The notes: a model not told the origin generated them from the letters alone. Numbered from the stretch's first letter, positions 1 through 8,873 are shown. The stretch: DNA of 52,500 bases from Clostridiales bacterium (GCA_003343705.1 QAKR01000018.1:1-52500), one strand, 5' to 3'. Numbers and translations are program-made.

Positions 1-916
1 GGGCACAAGGTAGTAAAATGTCAACATCTTGAGCTATCCATGCTCCACCATCTAATAATGAACATCCCATTTCCTGTGCCTTTTGTTTGTCAATAGTGCC
101 GAAAGAATCTTTTATTTGAGCCATTTTTGGAATATCAATACCGTTTTTGTTTACAAATGTATAGGCTTTTTTATCGTTTTGATCCCAGCTTGAAATAGCT
201 ATTATTTTTCCGCCTAATTCAGTGTATTTACGTGCTGCATATTCTGCAACATTGCCAAATCCCTGTAGGCTTGCTGTTGTTTTTGTTATATCAATGTTCA
301 GCTTTTTAAGAGCTTCGTAAAGGGTATAAATAACTCCGTACCCAGTTGCTTCTTTTCTACCCAGCGAACCGCCCAAACCAACAGGTTTACCTGTAATAAA
401 TCCGGGATGGTGTGCTCCTGTAAGCATCTCATATTCATCCATCATCCATAGCATATGCTGACCGTTCGTCATAACATCAGGTGCCGGAACATCGTTATTA
501 GGCCCAACATTTTTTGAAACTTGTCTTATGTATCCGCGACAAAGTCTTTCTTGTTCACCCATTGAAAGATTATGAGGATCGCATATTATACCGCCTTTTG
601 CTCCGCCTAACGGGATATCAACAACTGCACATTTCCATGTCATCCACATTGAAAGAGCGCGGATTGTATCAATTGTTTCGTTGGGATGGAACCTTATTCC
701 GCCCTTTGCCGGGCCACGGGCATCATTATGTTGAATACGATATCCATTAAAAATTTTCGTACTGCCGTCATCCATTTTTACAGGAATAGAAAAATGAAAC
801 TCTCTGCTTGGCTGACGTAATAATTCACATGTAGCAGAATCAAGATTTAACTTGTTTGCAACATTATCAAATTGTGCTTGCGCTGTTTTATAGGGGTTGT
901 AGCTGTTTACTTCCAT
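1..916 (-). CDS. gdhA: NAD(P)-dependent glutamate dehydrogenase, 3' part missing
   Basis: Glu/Leu/Phe/Val dehydrogenase family enzyme that interconverts 2-oxoglutarate plus ammonium and glutamate in the cytoplasm. About 305 residues are inside the window; the C-terminal third lies beyond the left edge. Family hallmarks visible: KGGIRFH near residue 75, the GGAKGGI lysine loop, a PAPDV segment with the catalytic aspartate, and the GFGNVAEYAA dinucleotide-binding turn in the Rossmann domain. The N-terminal region (EVNSYNPYKTAQAQFDNVA) is of the short bacterial hexameric type. The start ATG (916) follows an AAGGAGT ribosome binding site at 8-10 bases. Cofactor preference (NAD or NADP) cannot be read safely from the part seen. 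Confidence 0.93.
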   Translation of the reverse strand, partial: MEVNSYNPYKTAQAQFDNVANKLNLDSATCELLRQPSREFHFSIPVKMDDGSTKIFNGYRIQHNDARGPAKGGIRFHPNETIDTIRALSMWMTWKCAVVDIPLGGAKGGIICDPHNLSMGEQERLCRGYIRQVSKNVGPNNDVPAPDVMTNGQHMLWMMDEYEMLTGAHHPGFITGKPVGLGGSLGRKEATGYGVIYTLYEALKKLNIDITKTTASLQGFGNVAEYAARKYTELGGKIIAISSWDQNDKKAYTFVNKNGIDIPKMAQIKDSFGTIDKQKAQEMGCSLLDGGAWIAQDVDILLPCA

Positions 917-1044
917 TATACGAAGACTCCTTTTTATGCTAAACATTTTTTTAAGTGTACATCTTGGTATGTCGTATATTATACAATAAGACGCTTTGGT
1001 AATATTAAACATATCTGTATATGTATACTAAAATAATTTATATT

Positions 1045-1073
1045 ATTATACAACATTGAAACTCATTTTGCAA
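1045..1073 (-). promoter_or_regulatory. Sigma-A-type promoter of gdhA
   Basis: On the minus strand TTGCAA (1073-1068) and TATAAT (1050-1045) are separated by 17 bases. It would start transcription near 1038 and leave a leader of about 120 bases before gdhA. The leader holds a short GTATA/TATAC inverted repeat near 1017-1028 but no recognised riboswitch. Confidence 0.65.
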
Positions 1074-1267
1074 TAAAAATTTAATATTTTTGAATTTTTG
1101 TAAGAATTCGATTTTAACAAGAAGAAAATTCAAAGTGTATTATACCTCTCAAATAAGATTGATATTTATTCTAATACAGGTTTGATTTTATTATTGTTTC
1201 TGTTAATGTGACTTTTTTTAAAACCGTATTATCAAAAAAAAGCCGTGTTTTTTATCTAATTTTGCCC
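1074..1267. other. AT-rich intergenic spacer between divergent promoters
   Basis: Part of the 409-base gap between gdhA and the next gene. It is very AT-rich with several A and T runs. Apart from the two flanking promoters I see no gene, RNA or clear repeat. Confidence 0.6.
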
Positions 1268-1296
1268 TTGACGATGTACTTTGAATGTATTATAAT
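1268..1296 (+). promoter_or_regulatory. Sigma-A-type promoter of the NERD-like/MutS-like operon
   Basis: TTGACG (1268-1273), 17-base spacer, perfect TATAAT (1291-1296). It lies 30 bases upstream of the start codon at 1326 and is followed by the ribosome binding site GAAGGAGG. Confidence 0.8.
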
Positions 1297-1325
1297 GGTC
1301 TAAGAATAACTGAAGGAGGCCTGTT

Positions 1326-2096
1326 ATGAACCAGCTTTTTTCGGGAGCGTACCCGATTCTGCTTGCAAATACAAGCGGTTCGGGTAGTGGCAAAATTCCC
1401 GATGCGTTGATTATGCTATTTGTTTTTATTGCAATAATAGTTGGCGTTATTTTTATCGGCATCCCGCTTATCAGATTTCTTTTTTATCGCATTAAGTTTT
1501 ATATCCAGTGCAAGCTTTTTCTAAATTCATCAAAATATGCAAAAGGAGCATGGTTTTTTAAAGCAAATGTATTTGGTTGGGCATTTTTACCATATTGGTT
1601 TCGAAAAAAACCGGATTTTGTAATTGCTTCAAAAGGCGTTACTTACGTTGTAAAGATGCGTGCATTTTACGACTCGCGTAAGCGTATAAACTTTATTTCA
1701 CCGGAAGGTTGGCATTATTGCCATGAGAAGAAAAAACGGAAGTTCGGGGAACAGCTTTTAACAATAAAGTCACAACAGCAAAAAGAGCTTATCCGCAAGG
1801 CAAAACCAGCACCTATGTATATGGTAACATATGCACGTCGTCTTGCAAAGGAAATTGATGTTCCTTGTGTTCCGGTTGTTCTTATCAGCCCGGATATTAA
1901 GTTTTTATTTACTAAAAACGGAGTTGTTATGTCAAACGGAGATTATACTTTTTATGGGCTTGTAATTGCTAATAATAAATCTATGTCTGATCTTTTACGC
2001 CGTAGTGAGAATAACCCTCTTGAGCCTTTGACAGTAGCAGAAAAAGACGAACTTAACGCAAAAATTAAAAGCGTTATGAAAATGAAATTGAGGTGA
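1326..2096 (+). CDS. Membrane-anchored protein with degenerate NERD-like domain
   Basis: 256 aa, not a named family I can assign firmly. Residues 1-20 are Ser/Gly-rich, and one strong membrane segment (about 26-53, LIMLFVFIAIIVGVIFIGIP) is followed by basic residues, so the bulk is probably cytoplasmic. The region from about residue 98 (PDFVIASKGVTYVVKMR) lines up by eye with the NERD nuclease-related motif (iDhvvis-kGiyVIE-K). The catalytic Glu-x-Lys is replaced here by Lys-Met-Arg. Later features also fit NERD: a Trp, a GEQLLTIKSQQQK helix, and the strand PCVPVVLISPD. A strong GAAGGAGG site precedes the ATG. It lies 4 bases upstream of two MutS-like ATPase genes in one operon, so a joint function is likely. 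The NERD assignment is inference; a catalytically dead or purely structural domain is possible. Confidence 0.55.
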   Translation: MNQLFSGAYPILLANTSGSGSGKIPDALIMLFVFIAIIVGVIFIGIPLIRFLFYRIKFYIQCKLFLNSSKYAKGAWFFKANVFGWAFLPYWFRKKPDFVIASKGVTYVVKMRAFYDSRKRINFISPEGWHYCHEKKKRKFGEQLLTIKSQQQKELIRKAKPAPMYMVTYARRLAKEIDVPCVPVVLISPDIKFLFTKNGVVMSNGDYTFYGLVIANNKSMSDLLRRSENNPLEPLTVAEKDELNAKIKSVMKMKLR

Positions 2097-2100
2097 GTGT

Positions 2101-3696
2101 ATGAATCTGTTTTTCAGTTATTTATTCCCCAACGAGCGTGAAAGTATTAATAATACATATAAAAAATTATGGGATGCGGTGGCTGTCGATTTACAGCTGC
2201 GTGAAATACTTGAATATTTAATAGAAAGCGAAATTTTACAAAACGAGCTTTTTGAGGAAATGAAATATTTCTATCCCCAAAAAGAGATTCTTGAACATCG
2301 TCAAAGTATTTTAACTGATATGCTTAAAAATCTGGAGCTTGTACAGTATTTCGAAGATTTTAGAGATAAATGTACACAGCTTCGCGATATTTATAACCTG
2401 GAAATGTTTGAAAAATACCCCCATACAGTTGTCGTTAAGGATTTTCTTGTAACAGAATGTTTTATAGAACTTTACGATCAAACAGTTAAACATATAAAAA
2501 CTCTTCCGCGTGGTAATTATGGCAAAGTAATAAACAATATCTTTGACAAAATTCTTGATGAAAAACGGGTTGAAGAAATCGATAAAGCTCTTGCAGACGT
2601 TTCTAAAATTCGTTCAGAGCTTGAGCGTATAAGTCCTGTTCGTATTAATAGGCTATTTTCAAGAGGCGAAAATATTGAAAATAGTATAACAACAAAAACA
2701 AAGGGCGAGAATTTAATGGAACGTCTGGCGGATTTAGCAGATCGGCTTCAAATCAGCCCTCTTGAAAAAAAGGTACAGACGGAAAACCTGTTCCCCCCCA
2801 GTGAAGGTATTTTTAAAACCTATATGAAGATATTTAAGCCTATCTTTGATGAGGTTGCACGTTTTTCAAAGGAATATCAAGGTCTTTTTCAAACAGAATG
2901 GTTTTGTCTTGTACATGAAACAAATACACTTCTGGCTCTTACGGAAATGTATCATAAGTTGCAAAACCTTGGTATGCCTATTTGTTCGGTTAAATTTATT
3001 GAAAAAGATAAGACTATTATCATGCACAATATGTACAGCCTTTTACTTGTTAAAAACGGGCTTGACAGAACACAAATCGTGTGCAGCGACTTCAGTTGTA
3101 ATCCTGATTCCCATTTCAACTTGCTAACAGGTCCTAACGGAGGCGGTAAAACAATATTTCTTACTGCTATGGGTATCTCACAGCTACTGTTCCAAATCTC
3201 CGGCTATACAACGGCAGCTTCGGCTGAAATGTTTCCGTTAAAATATTTATACACACATTTCCCTGTTGAAGAACGAAATGACAGCCAAGGCAGACTTGTT
3301 GAAGAGCAATCACGCTGCGAAAGAATGATGCGTGAAATTGAAGACGGATCCATGGTCCTGTTAAACGAAACATTTTCTTCCACAAAAGCTGATATTGCAC
3401 ATGACTTAAGTACTGATATTCTTAAAAAATTGTTGGCAAAAGACAGTTTTGGTCTTTTTGTAACGCATTTTCATTCTGTTAAAGAGTTTTGTAAGGAATA
3501 TTCCGAGCAAAATGAAAGAAAAATTTGTTTACTTGTTGCGGCAGTCGATGACAGTGTCGAAGGAAGACGTCTTTATAAAATCGTTCCAATGGAAAACGCT
3601 TCATCTTCATATTCAAGAGATATCCTTTTACGTCACCGCATGACAAAAGAACAGTTGCTTGAAAGATGCAATGTTATGAAAGGAGTTGAGGCATAA
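2101..3696 (+). CDS. MutS-related ATPase, first of a tandem pair
   Basis: 531 aa. The C-terminal half is the ABC-type ATPase domain V of the MutS superfamily: Walker A GPNGGGKT at 344-351, a signature-like segment EEQSRCERMM near 402-410, Walker B MVLLNETFSS with N422-E423, and the THFH switch at 455-458. The N-terminal 340 residues are helix-rich like MutS core/lever regions. No mismatch-recognition domain I (Phe-x-Glu) is evident, and the length is well below the roughly 850 aa of MutS1. Unusually, the Walker B Asp that positions Mg2+ in MutS proteins is Asn, while the catalytic Glu is kept. Its stop codon overlaps the ATG of the next MutS-like gene (TAATG), implying coupled translation and perhaps a heterodimer. 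A mismatch-repair role is not supported; DNA binding is inferred from the family only. Confidence 0.85.
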   Translation: MNLFFSYLFPNERESINNTYKKLWDAVAVDLQLREILEYLIESEILQNELFEEMKYFYPQKEILEHRQSILTDMLKNLELVQYFEDFRDKCTQLRDIYNLEMFEKYPHTVVVKDFLVTECFIELYDQTVKHIKTLPRGNYGKVINNIFDKILDEKRVEEIDKALADVSKIRSELERISPVRINRLFSRGENIENSITTKTKGENLMERLADLADRLQISPLEKKVQTENLFPPSEGIFKTYMKIFKPIFDEVARFSKEYQGLFQTEWFCLVHETNTLLALTEMYHKLQNLGMPICSVKFIEKDKTIIMHNMYSLLLVKNGLDRTQIVCSDFSCNPDSHFNLLTGPNGGGKTIFLTAMGISQLLFQISGYTTAASAEMFPLKYLYTHFPVEERNDSQGRLVEEQSRCERMMREIEDGSMVLLNETFSSTKADIAHDLSTDILKKLLAKDSFGLFVTHFHSVKEFCKEYSEQNERKICLLVAAVDDSVEGRRLYKIVPMENASSSYSRDILLRHRMTKEQLLERCNVMKGVEA

Positions 3697-5219
3697 TGGT
3701 AAAAGTAGTCGATTTGCTTTATAAAAACCCTACAAAAGCCGTGAAAACCCCGAACCAAATGGAGAGCATGGATCATCTTCTACTTAATGAAGTTCTAAGT
3801 GGTGCAACTGTTAACCAAGCGTTGCAAAGAGAAGTGTTTGATCTTATTTGTGTTCCGGAACCCGACCCTGAGAATGTTATATGGCGAAGAGATATTCTTG
3901 AAGATTTTCTTAAAAACCCATCAATGTTTGATGATTTACGTTCTATTCTTTCAATGTATGAAGAAATATGTAAAAATCTTCTTATCTCTACCCGAAGTGG
4001 TGGAAATACCGTGTTTTCCAAAAAAGAATTTTCACATAGAGACTCAATGATTTTTAGAATGCGTTCTTTAGCAGATGCAATTGTTAAATGTCTTGAACTT
4101 TATGAATCTTCAGCACATATTTTTTCTAAAATGCGTTTAACATCAGAAGCTTTTATATCCATAAACGAGTTTATAAAATCAGAAATACGTAAACCGGACT
4201 TCATAACGCTTAAAGAGCTTGCTGAAGACCTTTCTTCATCTTTAACTCTCGATACTTCCTATGTTATGATAATGAAGCTAAATAAATTTTTCTGTATTGA
4301 AGATGTTGAAATGCTTGAATTGGACGCAACTCCATATAAGTATGAAACTCCTAAAAAACGTAAGAACTTTGACAGCCAGGCTGAGGTCGAATTTATCGGA
4401 TTTGATGAAAATGATGACCATGAACTTCAGGGTTTAGTAGAAAAAAGTATAGGTAAGCTCACCCAGCTTATGGAGCATATAATTAACGAAATGAAAAGCC
4501 CTTTTGAAAAAATAAATAAGGGGATTTTCTTTTACCGATTTGGGCTTCATCTTGAAAACACTATAAAAGATCTAGGGCTTCCTGTGTGTTTACCAAGTAT
4601 AGATCCGACAGTAAAAGGCCGTTTTGAATGCAAGAATGCTTGTGATTTATGGCTTGCAATGAATATAAGAAAAAAAGACCGTTATGCAAAGCCCGGAGAA
4701 ACTGTTGTTAAAAATGATATTACAATGAAACCAGAAGACGGTGCATATGTTATAACCGGTAAGAACAACGCAGGAAAAACCGTATTTTTACGTACAATCG
4801 GTATGATACAGGCTCTCGGTCAGGCGGGTTTACCAGTCCCTGCAGAAAGCTGTTACATAAGCACTGTTAATGGTCTTTATGCTTATTTTACCGCAATGGA
4901 TACAGGTACAGGCCGATTTGAAGACGAAGTTAAAAGTGTTTCGTCAATGCTTGACATAATTAAAGAGGGCGACATGGTATTGTTTAACGAGGCTTTTCAA
5001 TCCACTGCATTTGATGAAGCCGCAGATGTACTGTGTAATGTTTTTGTTTACGGGGCTGTTGAGAAATTCCGCTGTATATCTGTTACGCATCTGCCGGATA
5101 TTAAACAAAAAATGGAATCTCTTGAAAATGAACTGGGCATGAAATTCCGAACAAAGTACGCAACCGCTGTGTTAGATGCAAACGGCGAGAGTACGTATAA
5201 AATCGCAGAATCAATGTAA
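3696..5219 (+). CDS. MutS-related ATPase, second of a tandem pair
   Basis: 507 aa, a diverged paralogue of the preceding gene. Walker A is GKNNAGKT (355-362), Walker B MVLFNEAFQST (N431-E432), and the switch motif is VTHLPD. It carries the same Asp-to-Asn change in Walker B as its neighbour, so the substitution is shared rather than a sequencing error. The N-terminal 340 residues are predicted helical, and a charged low-complexity stretch lies near residues 215-250. No mismatch-recognition or endonuclease (Smr) domain is seen. The ATG overlaps the upstream stop by one base. The pair resembles MutS-domain proteins of unknown function that are common in Clostridia, which differ from MutS1/MutS2. 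Confidence 0.83.
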   Translation: MVKVVDLLYKNPTKAVKTPNQMESMDHLLLNEVLSGATVNQALQREVFDLICVPEPDPENVIWRRDILEDFLKNPSMFDDLRSILSMYEEICKNLLISTRSGGNTVFSKKEFSHRDSMIFRMRSLADAIVKCLELYESSAHIFSKMRLTSEAFISINEFIKSEIRKPDFITLKELAEDLSSSLTLDTSYVMIMKLNKFFCIEDVEMLELDATPYKYETPKKRKNFDSQAEVEFIGFDENDDHELQGLVEKSIGKLTQLMEHIINEMKSPFEKINKGIFFYRFGLHLENTIKDLGLPVCLPSIDPTVKGRFECKNACDLWLAMNIRKKDRYAKPGETVVKNDITMKPEDGAYVITGKNNAGKTVFLRTIGMIQALGQAGLPVPAESCYISTVNGLYAYFTAMDTGTGRFEDEVKSVSSMLDIIKEGDMVLFNEAFQSTAFDEAADVLCNVFVYGAVEKFRCISVTHLPDIKQKMESLENELGMKFRTKYATAVLDANGESTYKIAESM

Positions 5220-5242
5220 AAAATATGGGATTAAAACCCCAA

Positions 5243-5277
5243 GAGAGCAGTCAAAAAAATTGTCTGCTCTCGAAGCT
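5243..5277 (+). terminator. Hairpin after the MutS-like pair, possible terminator
   Basis: GAGAGCAG (5243-5250) pairs perfectly with CTGCTCTC (5264-5271) across a 13-base loop. The following GAAGCTTTTT is only a modest U tract, so termination may be partial and the next gene may share the operon. Confidence 0.5.
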
Positions 5278-5310
5278 TTTTAAATAATACTTTTCTCATA
5301 AGGAGATAAT

Positions 5311-6312
5311 ATGGCGACACAAATTTATTTTAGACGTTTCAAAGTCGAGGCTTTACAGGGAATAATGCGGTTAACCGTGCTGTTTTTAGCTCTTTCCTTG
5401 CCGATGATTTATTCAATAGTAGCACGCTTTTTTACAATGTTTTTTATTATAGAAGTTTTTATTTTAGGTTTTTGGCTGTTTTCCGCAGGGCGAGTAATTG
5501 AGGAAAAGTCCTGGCGTGAAACACGGATAATAGATTTTGACAAGCTTAAAAAACCGTTAAAAATTATGTGGTTATGTTTTATTATTTTACAAATAGCTTT
5601 TTTAATTTTTAATATAATTATAAATCTGTCAGTTCCGTTTACTTCTGTTTATGGCTATTTTACTGTTTTGGGAAATTATCTTGCACCTTTTTTATTTGCG
5701 GTTTTCCCTCTTTATATAAACGCAATAATAAAAGCAGGGATATCATCTTCAATTCCGGTTGATAATGAAGTGTTTTTTGTACGTAGAAAAACTCAAAATT
5801 ATAAAATTATAATTGCTATAACCTTGACCTTTGTTTTATCATATATTGTTCTGTATTATGCTACCCCTGCTGTCAATAAAACCGCTCCGGATTATCCTGT
5901 TTATCAGCAATCTGTTGAGATGCACAATATTAGTAATGTGTATTCATTTAAAACAACTGGCACAGGTGATGATACTTTAGAAAAGCTTTTTAAAAATTTA
6001 CCCGGTTCTCAAAACTTAGTGAATGTTAAACCAAATAACGGAGAGCTATTTGTTGAATATTCTAACTCAGACGAGGGTTTTCAAAAACTTATTATTTATA
6101 ATTCAACAGCTGCATTCGCATTAACTGACTGTCTTGAAAAAATTATTTTCTCCCATAATGGGAATGAAACGATTGTAACACGTGAAAAGACTGTAGCCGC
6201 TTGTGATAACTTTGAACGTATTTTAAATACAGGAGTATGGTACAGTGAAATAACAAGTATCATGAAAGATGATACTTTAGTGGATGCATATATACAGAAA
6301 TTGAAAGATTGA
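5311..6312 (+). CDS. Polytopic membrane protein of unknown function
   Basis: 333 aa, not recognised. About five hydrophobic segments are visible: two closely spaced near residues 17-55, then about 85-110, 115-140 and 163-185. They are followed by a hydrophilic C-terminal domain of about 145 residues (YPVYQQSVEMHNIS onward), which would lie outside the membrane if the count is odd. The start ATG follows AAGGAG at a good distance. It sits between the MutS-like pair and a DUF4091 lipoprotein, 36 bases from the latter, and may be co-transcribed with it. Cys is nearly absent and no catalytic motif is visible. A surface sensor or a structural role is possible, but nothing in the sequence decides it. 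Confidence 0.7.
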   Translation: MATQIYFRRFKVEALQGIMRLTVLFLALSLPMIYSIVARFFTMFFIIEVFILGFWLFSAGRVIEEKSWRETRIIDFDKLKKPLKIMWLCFIILQIAFLIFNIIINLSVPFTSVYGYFTVLGNYLAPFLFAVFPLYINAIIKAGISSSIPVDNEVFFVRRKTQNYKIIIAITLTFVLSYIVLYYATPAVNKTAPDYPVYQQSVEMHNISNVYSFKTTGTGDDTLEKLFKNLPGSQNLVNVKPNNGELFVEYSNSDEGFQKLIIYNSTAAFALTDCLEKIIFSHNGNETIVTREKTVAACDNFERILNTGVWYSEITSIMKDDTLVDAYIQKLKD

Positions 6313-6348
6313 TTATTCGTTTATCAGTTATATATAAGGAGGAAAATA

Positions 6349-8733
6349 ATGAAAAAAATTGTTTATCCTGTTTTGCTGGGTCTTATTTGTAGTTTATTGT
6401 GTAGCGCATGCTCTGTTAAGAGGATTTCTCCTGAGGTTACAGCATATGTTGTGGATAACGCTCAAAAAGTAATGAAAGAGCAGTCTCTTTCATATAAAGA
6501 GAATTCTCTTCAGATAAATCTTGCAAAAAATGAATATGAAGGTATGCAGTTTATCTTGAATAACGGCATGGAAGATTTTAAAGTAAAAGATGTCTCTGTC
6601 AGTAAACTTACACATGAAAACGGTAAAGACTTTATAGGAACGGATAGTATAACTGTTTATCGCCAGCATTATATGTATGTGGATATTCATTATTATACAT
6701 ATACCGGCTATCCTGATGGATACTATCCCGACGCTCTGATTGAAACAAAGTATGACTCTGAGATATACCCAGAAGGATTCCCGGTTACAAAAAATGAAAA
6801 TCAAGGATATTGGATAACTGTTTATTCCGAGAAAAATCAAACAGCCGGTAATTATACCGGAGAAGTAACTGTTGTTACTGATAAAAAAACATTAACTATT
6901 CCTATTGAATGCAAGGTTTATGACTTTGAAATAAGTGAAGACGTGCATTTTAAGACATATTACGGATTGTTTGAAACAAACAATTACGAAGGTCAGATGG
7001 CCCAGTATTATGAATTCTTCAAAAAATACAGAATGAGCAGTTGGCGCCTTCCCATTGAAGATATGGCACCGGAAGAAAAATATTTAAATGCGGCACAGAC
7101 TTATGCGACAGGTAGTGATATAACTTCTTATTTTGTTGACTTAAACGGAAGACGGGGATGGGTTGAAGATCCCGTATTTGGTAAGATCTACAGATTTCAC
7201 AATGATTTTATTTCAATGACTAATAAACTTAACGCTATAACTCCGGGTAAGGTATATGCCTTAACTCATGATGAACCGGAACATAAAGGAAGTGCCGACC
7301 CGAATAGCGACGATTTCTGGGCAAAAGGTGTTGAGTGGTTTACAGGTGTGGCAAATAACGATCTACCTAATGTGAAAACCGTGATAACTCATGATAATAA
7401 ATTACCTACATTTGGTTCTCCGGCAGGATTTATCAGATATACTCCTGATGTCTGGTGTATAAAACCCAGCAACACCGTTGAGGGGGATGCTGCCGATATG
7501 CATGCCAACGGTAAAGAACTATGGTGGTATACATGTAACTGGCCTGTGTATCCTGCTATGAACACTCATATAGACTCTGATCTTGTTGCCGCAAGGCTTT
7601 TAGCATGGATGGGCTTTGATTATAATATTGACGGGTATTTATGTTATGCTGCAACAATTATGGGTCGTGCAACAAACGCCGCTAACCCTGACCCCAATGT
7701 TTGGCAAAACCCTTATAACTATCTTGATGAAAACGGTGGGGGAGACCCTGCAGGAGATGGGTATGTTGTAATACAAGGTCGCGAAGGTGACGGAGTTATT
7801 AACCAAAATGTACCTGTTCCAACAATCCGACTCGAAGCTCTTCGTGACGGAATGGAAGATTATGAGTATCTATATAATTATAAACAAAAACTTAATAAAA
7901 TAATTGCTGACCTTGGTATAGATCTTGATGCAAACGACGCAATGCAGATGTTTTATGATGCACTTTACAATGGTACAACTGATTTTGATTCAGATACTCA
8001 AAAATTCGTATTCACAAGAAACGACCTTGCACAAAAGATTTGTGAAGATGTTAATTTTGTGTACTATATTACAAGAGGTAATGAAAACTACGATTGCGGA
8101 AAACGTACTATTTATGTATATTCGGACGGAACTCAACCAGTAACAATCAACGGTAAGACAGTGCAAGGTGAAAATGGTAAATATTCATTAACAGTTGATA
8201 TTGATGAGACAAAATATCGCAATGATTTTAATATTACAGTAGGTGACAAACAGGTTTCTGTTCATTGTTACCCAGATATTGTTTCAAAGTCTACTGTTCT
8301 TACAAATATAGATGATTTTAAAACACAAATAATAGAAGCAAATAAAAGAATGTCAGTATCTGTTGAAAACGGTAAGTTAATTGCTGATTTTACAAAAGAC
8401 AGCAAGCGTGTAAATATCCCTTTTGAAGCATTGACCGGTGTTTCAGATTATACTCCGTATTCGCATATTCGAGTTAAAATGGAAACTGCGGATGGCAGTT
8501 ATATCCCTGCCGGAGATATGACTTTTATGGCAAAGAGCGGTGCATCCACTACAGTGTCTTTTAAAGCCTGCCCGTCAGGTTCGGTTGTTGATATCCCCAT
8601 AAACGACGAATTTCTTGACATATTAAAGCATTCACCTTTAAAATTGGTATTTTCATATGGTGTAAGCAATAATACTACAATATTAATTTCAGATATTAAG
8701 GCAATCTTTAAAGATGTTCAAATAATAAAATAA
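6349..8733 (+). CDS. DUF4091 / GH123-like surface lipoprotein
   Basis: 794 aa exported lipoprotein. The signal peptide ends in a lipobox, LCSAC at residues 17-21, so Cys21 would be lipidated. An N-terminal beta domain (LAKNEYEGMQF) is followed by a TIM-barrel-like domain with an adjacent acidic pair THDEP (D308-E309), the arrangement of catalytic residues in GH123 N-acetyl-galactosaminidases. The DUF4091 hallmark REGDGV...LRDGMEDYEYL lies near residues 478-505, and a C-terminal beta-rich part probably binds carbohydrate. A substrate cannot be named. A paralogue with the same architecture lies at 46222-48570. Strong AAGGAGG site. A clear terminator follows, so this closes the operon. Confidence 0.85.
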   Translation: MKKIVYPVLLGLICSLLCSACSVKRISPEVTAYVVDNAQKVMKEQSLSYKENSLQINLAKNEYEGMQFILNNGMEDFKVKDVSVSKLTHENGKDFIGTDSITVYRQHYMYVDIHYYTYTGYPDGYYPDALIETKYDSEIYPEGFPVTKNENQGYWITVYSEKNQTAGNYTGEVTVVTDKKTLTIPIECKVYDFEISEDVHFKTYYGLFETNNYEGQMAQYYEFFKKYRMSSWRLPIEDMAPEEKYLNAAQTYATGSDITSYFVDLNGRRGWVEDPVFGKIYRFHNDFISMTNKLNAITPGKVYALTHDEPEHKGSADPNSDDFWAKGVEWFTGVANNDLPNVKTVITHDNKLPTFGSPAGFIRYTPDVWCIKPSNTVEGDAADMHANGKELWWYTCNWPVYPAMNTHIDSDLVAARLLAWMGFDYNIDGYLCYAATIMGRATNAANPDPNVWQNPYNYLDENGGGDPAGDGYVVIQGREGDGVINQNVPVPTIRLEALRDGMEDYEYLYNYKQKLNKIIADLGIDLDANDAMQMFYDALYNGTTDFDSDTQKFVFTRNDLAQKICEDVNFVYYITRGNENYDCGKRTIYVYSDGTQPVTINGKTVQGENGKYSLTVDIDETKYRNDFNITVGDKQVSVHCYPDIVSKSTVLTNIDDFKTQIIEANKRMSVSVENGKLIADFTKDSKRVNIPFEALTGVSDYTPYSHIRVKMETADGSYIPAGDMTFMAKSGASTTVSFKACPSGSVVDIPINDEFLDILKHSPLKLVFSYGVSNNTTILISDIKAIFKDVQIIK

Positions 8734-8740
8734 TAAAAAA

Positions 8741-8767
8741 CAGGTAGTTTTAGCTACCTGTTTTTTT
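8741..8767 (+). terminator. Rho-independent terminator after the DUF4091 gene
   Basis: CAGGTAG (8741-8747) and CTACCTG (8754-8760) form a stem with a 6-base loop, followed by seven T and extended by flanking A/T pairs. Classical intrinsic terminator. Confidence 0.9.
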
Positions 8768-8777
8768 AAAAAATATA

Positions 8778-8806
8778 TTGACAAATTTCACATTTTATTG
8801 TACAAT
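8778..8806 (+). promoter_or_regulatory. Promoter of ddh
   Basis: TTGACA (8778-8783), 17-base spacer, TACAAT (8801-8806). One mismatch from consensus over both hexamers. Located 68 bases before the ddh start codon. Confidence 0.85.
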
Positions 8807-8828
8807 ACTATTTATATAAAATAGTATT
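8804..8828 (+). promoter_or_regulatory. Palindrome at the ddh transcription start, candidate operator
   Basis: AATACTAT (8804-8811) and ATAGTATT (8821-8828) are perfect inverted arms around a 9-base centre. They begin inside the -10 box and cover the expected start site. A repressor bound here would block initiation. The arms share TACTAT/ATAGTA with the operator at 9972-9994, but the spacing differs (9 versus 5), so the same regulator is not assured. Confidence 0.5.
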
Positions 8829-8873
8829 ATTGATTGTAAATATGCCTATCTAAAAATAAAAAAGGAGTTTTAT

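Noticed and set aside
2101..3696. mutS1 or mutS2 of mismatch repair
   Set aside because: Too short, no Phe-x-Glu mismatch domain, no Smr domain, altered Walker B, and present as a tandem pair without mutL.
1326..5219. Named anti-phage defence system
   Set aside because: NERD-like plus MutS-like genes suggest nucleic-acid work, but no known defence signature, integrase or island features are present; surrounding genes look housekeeping.
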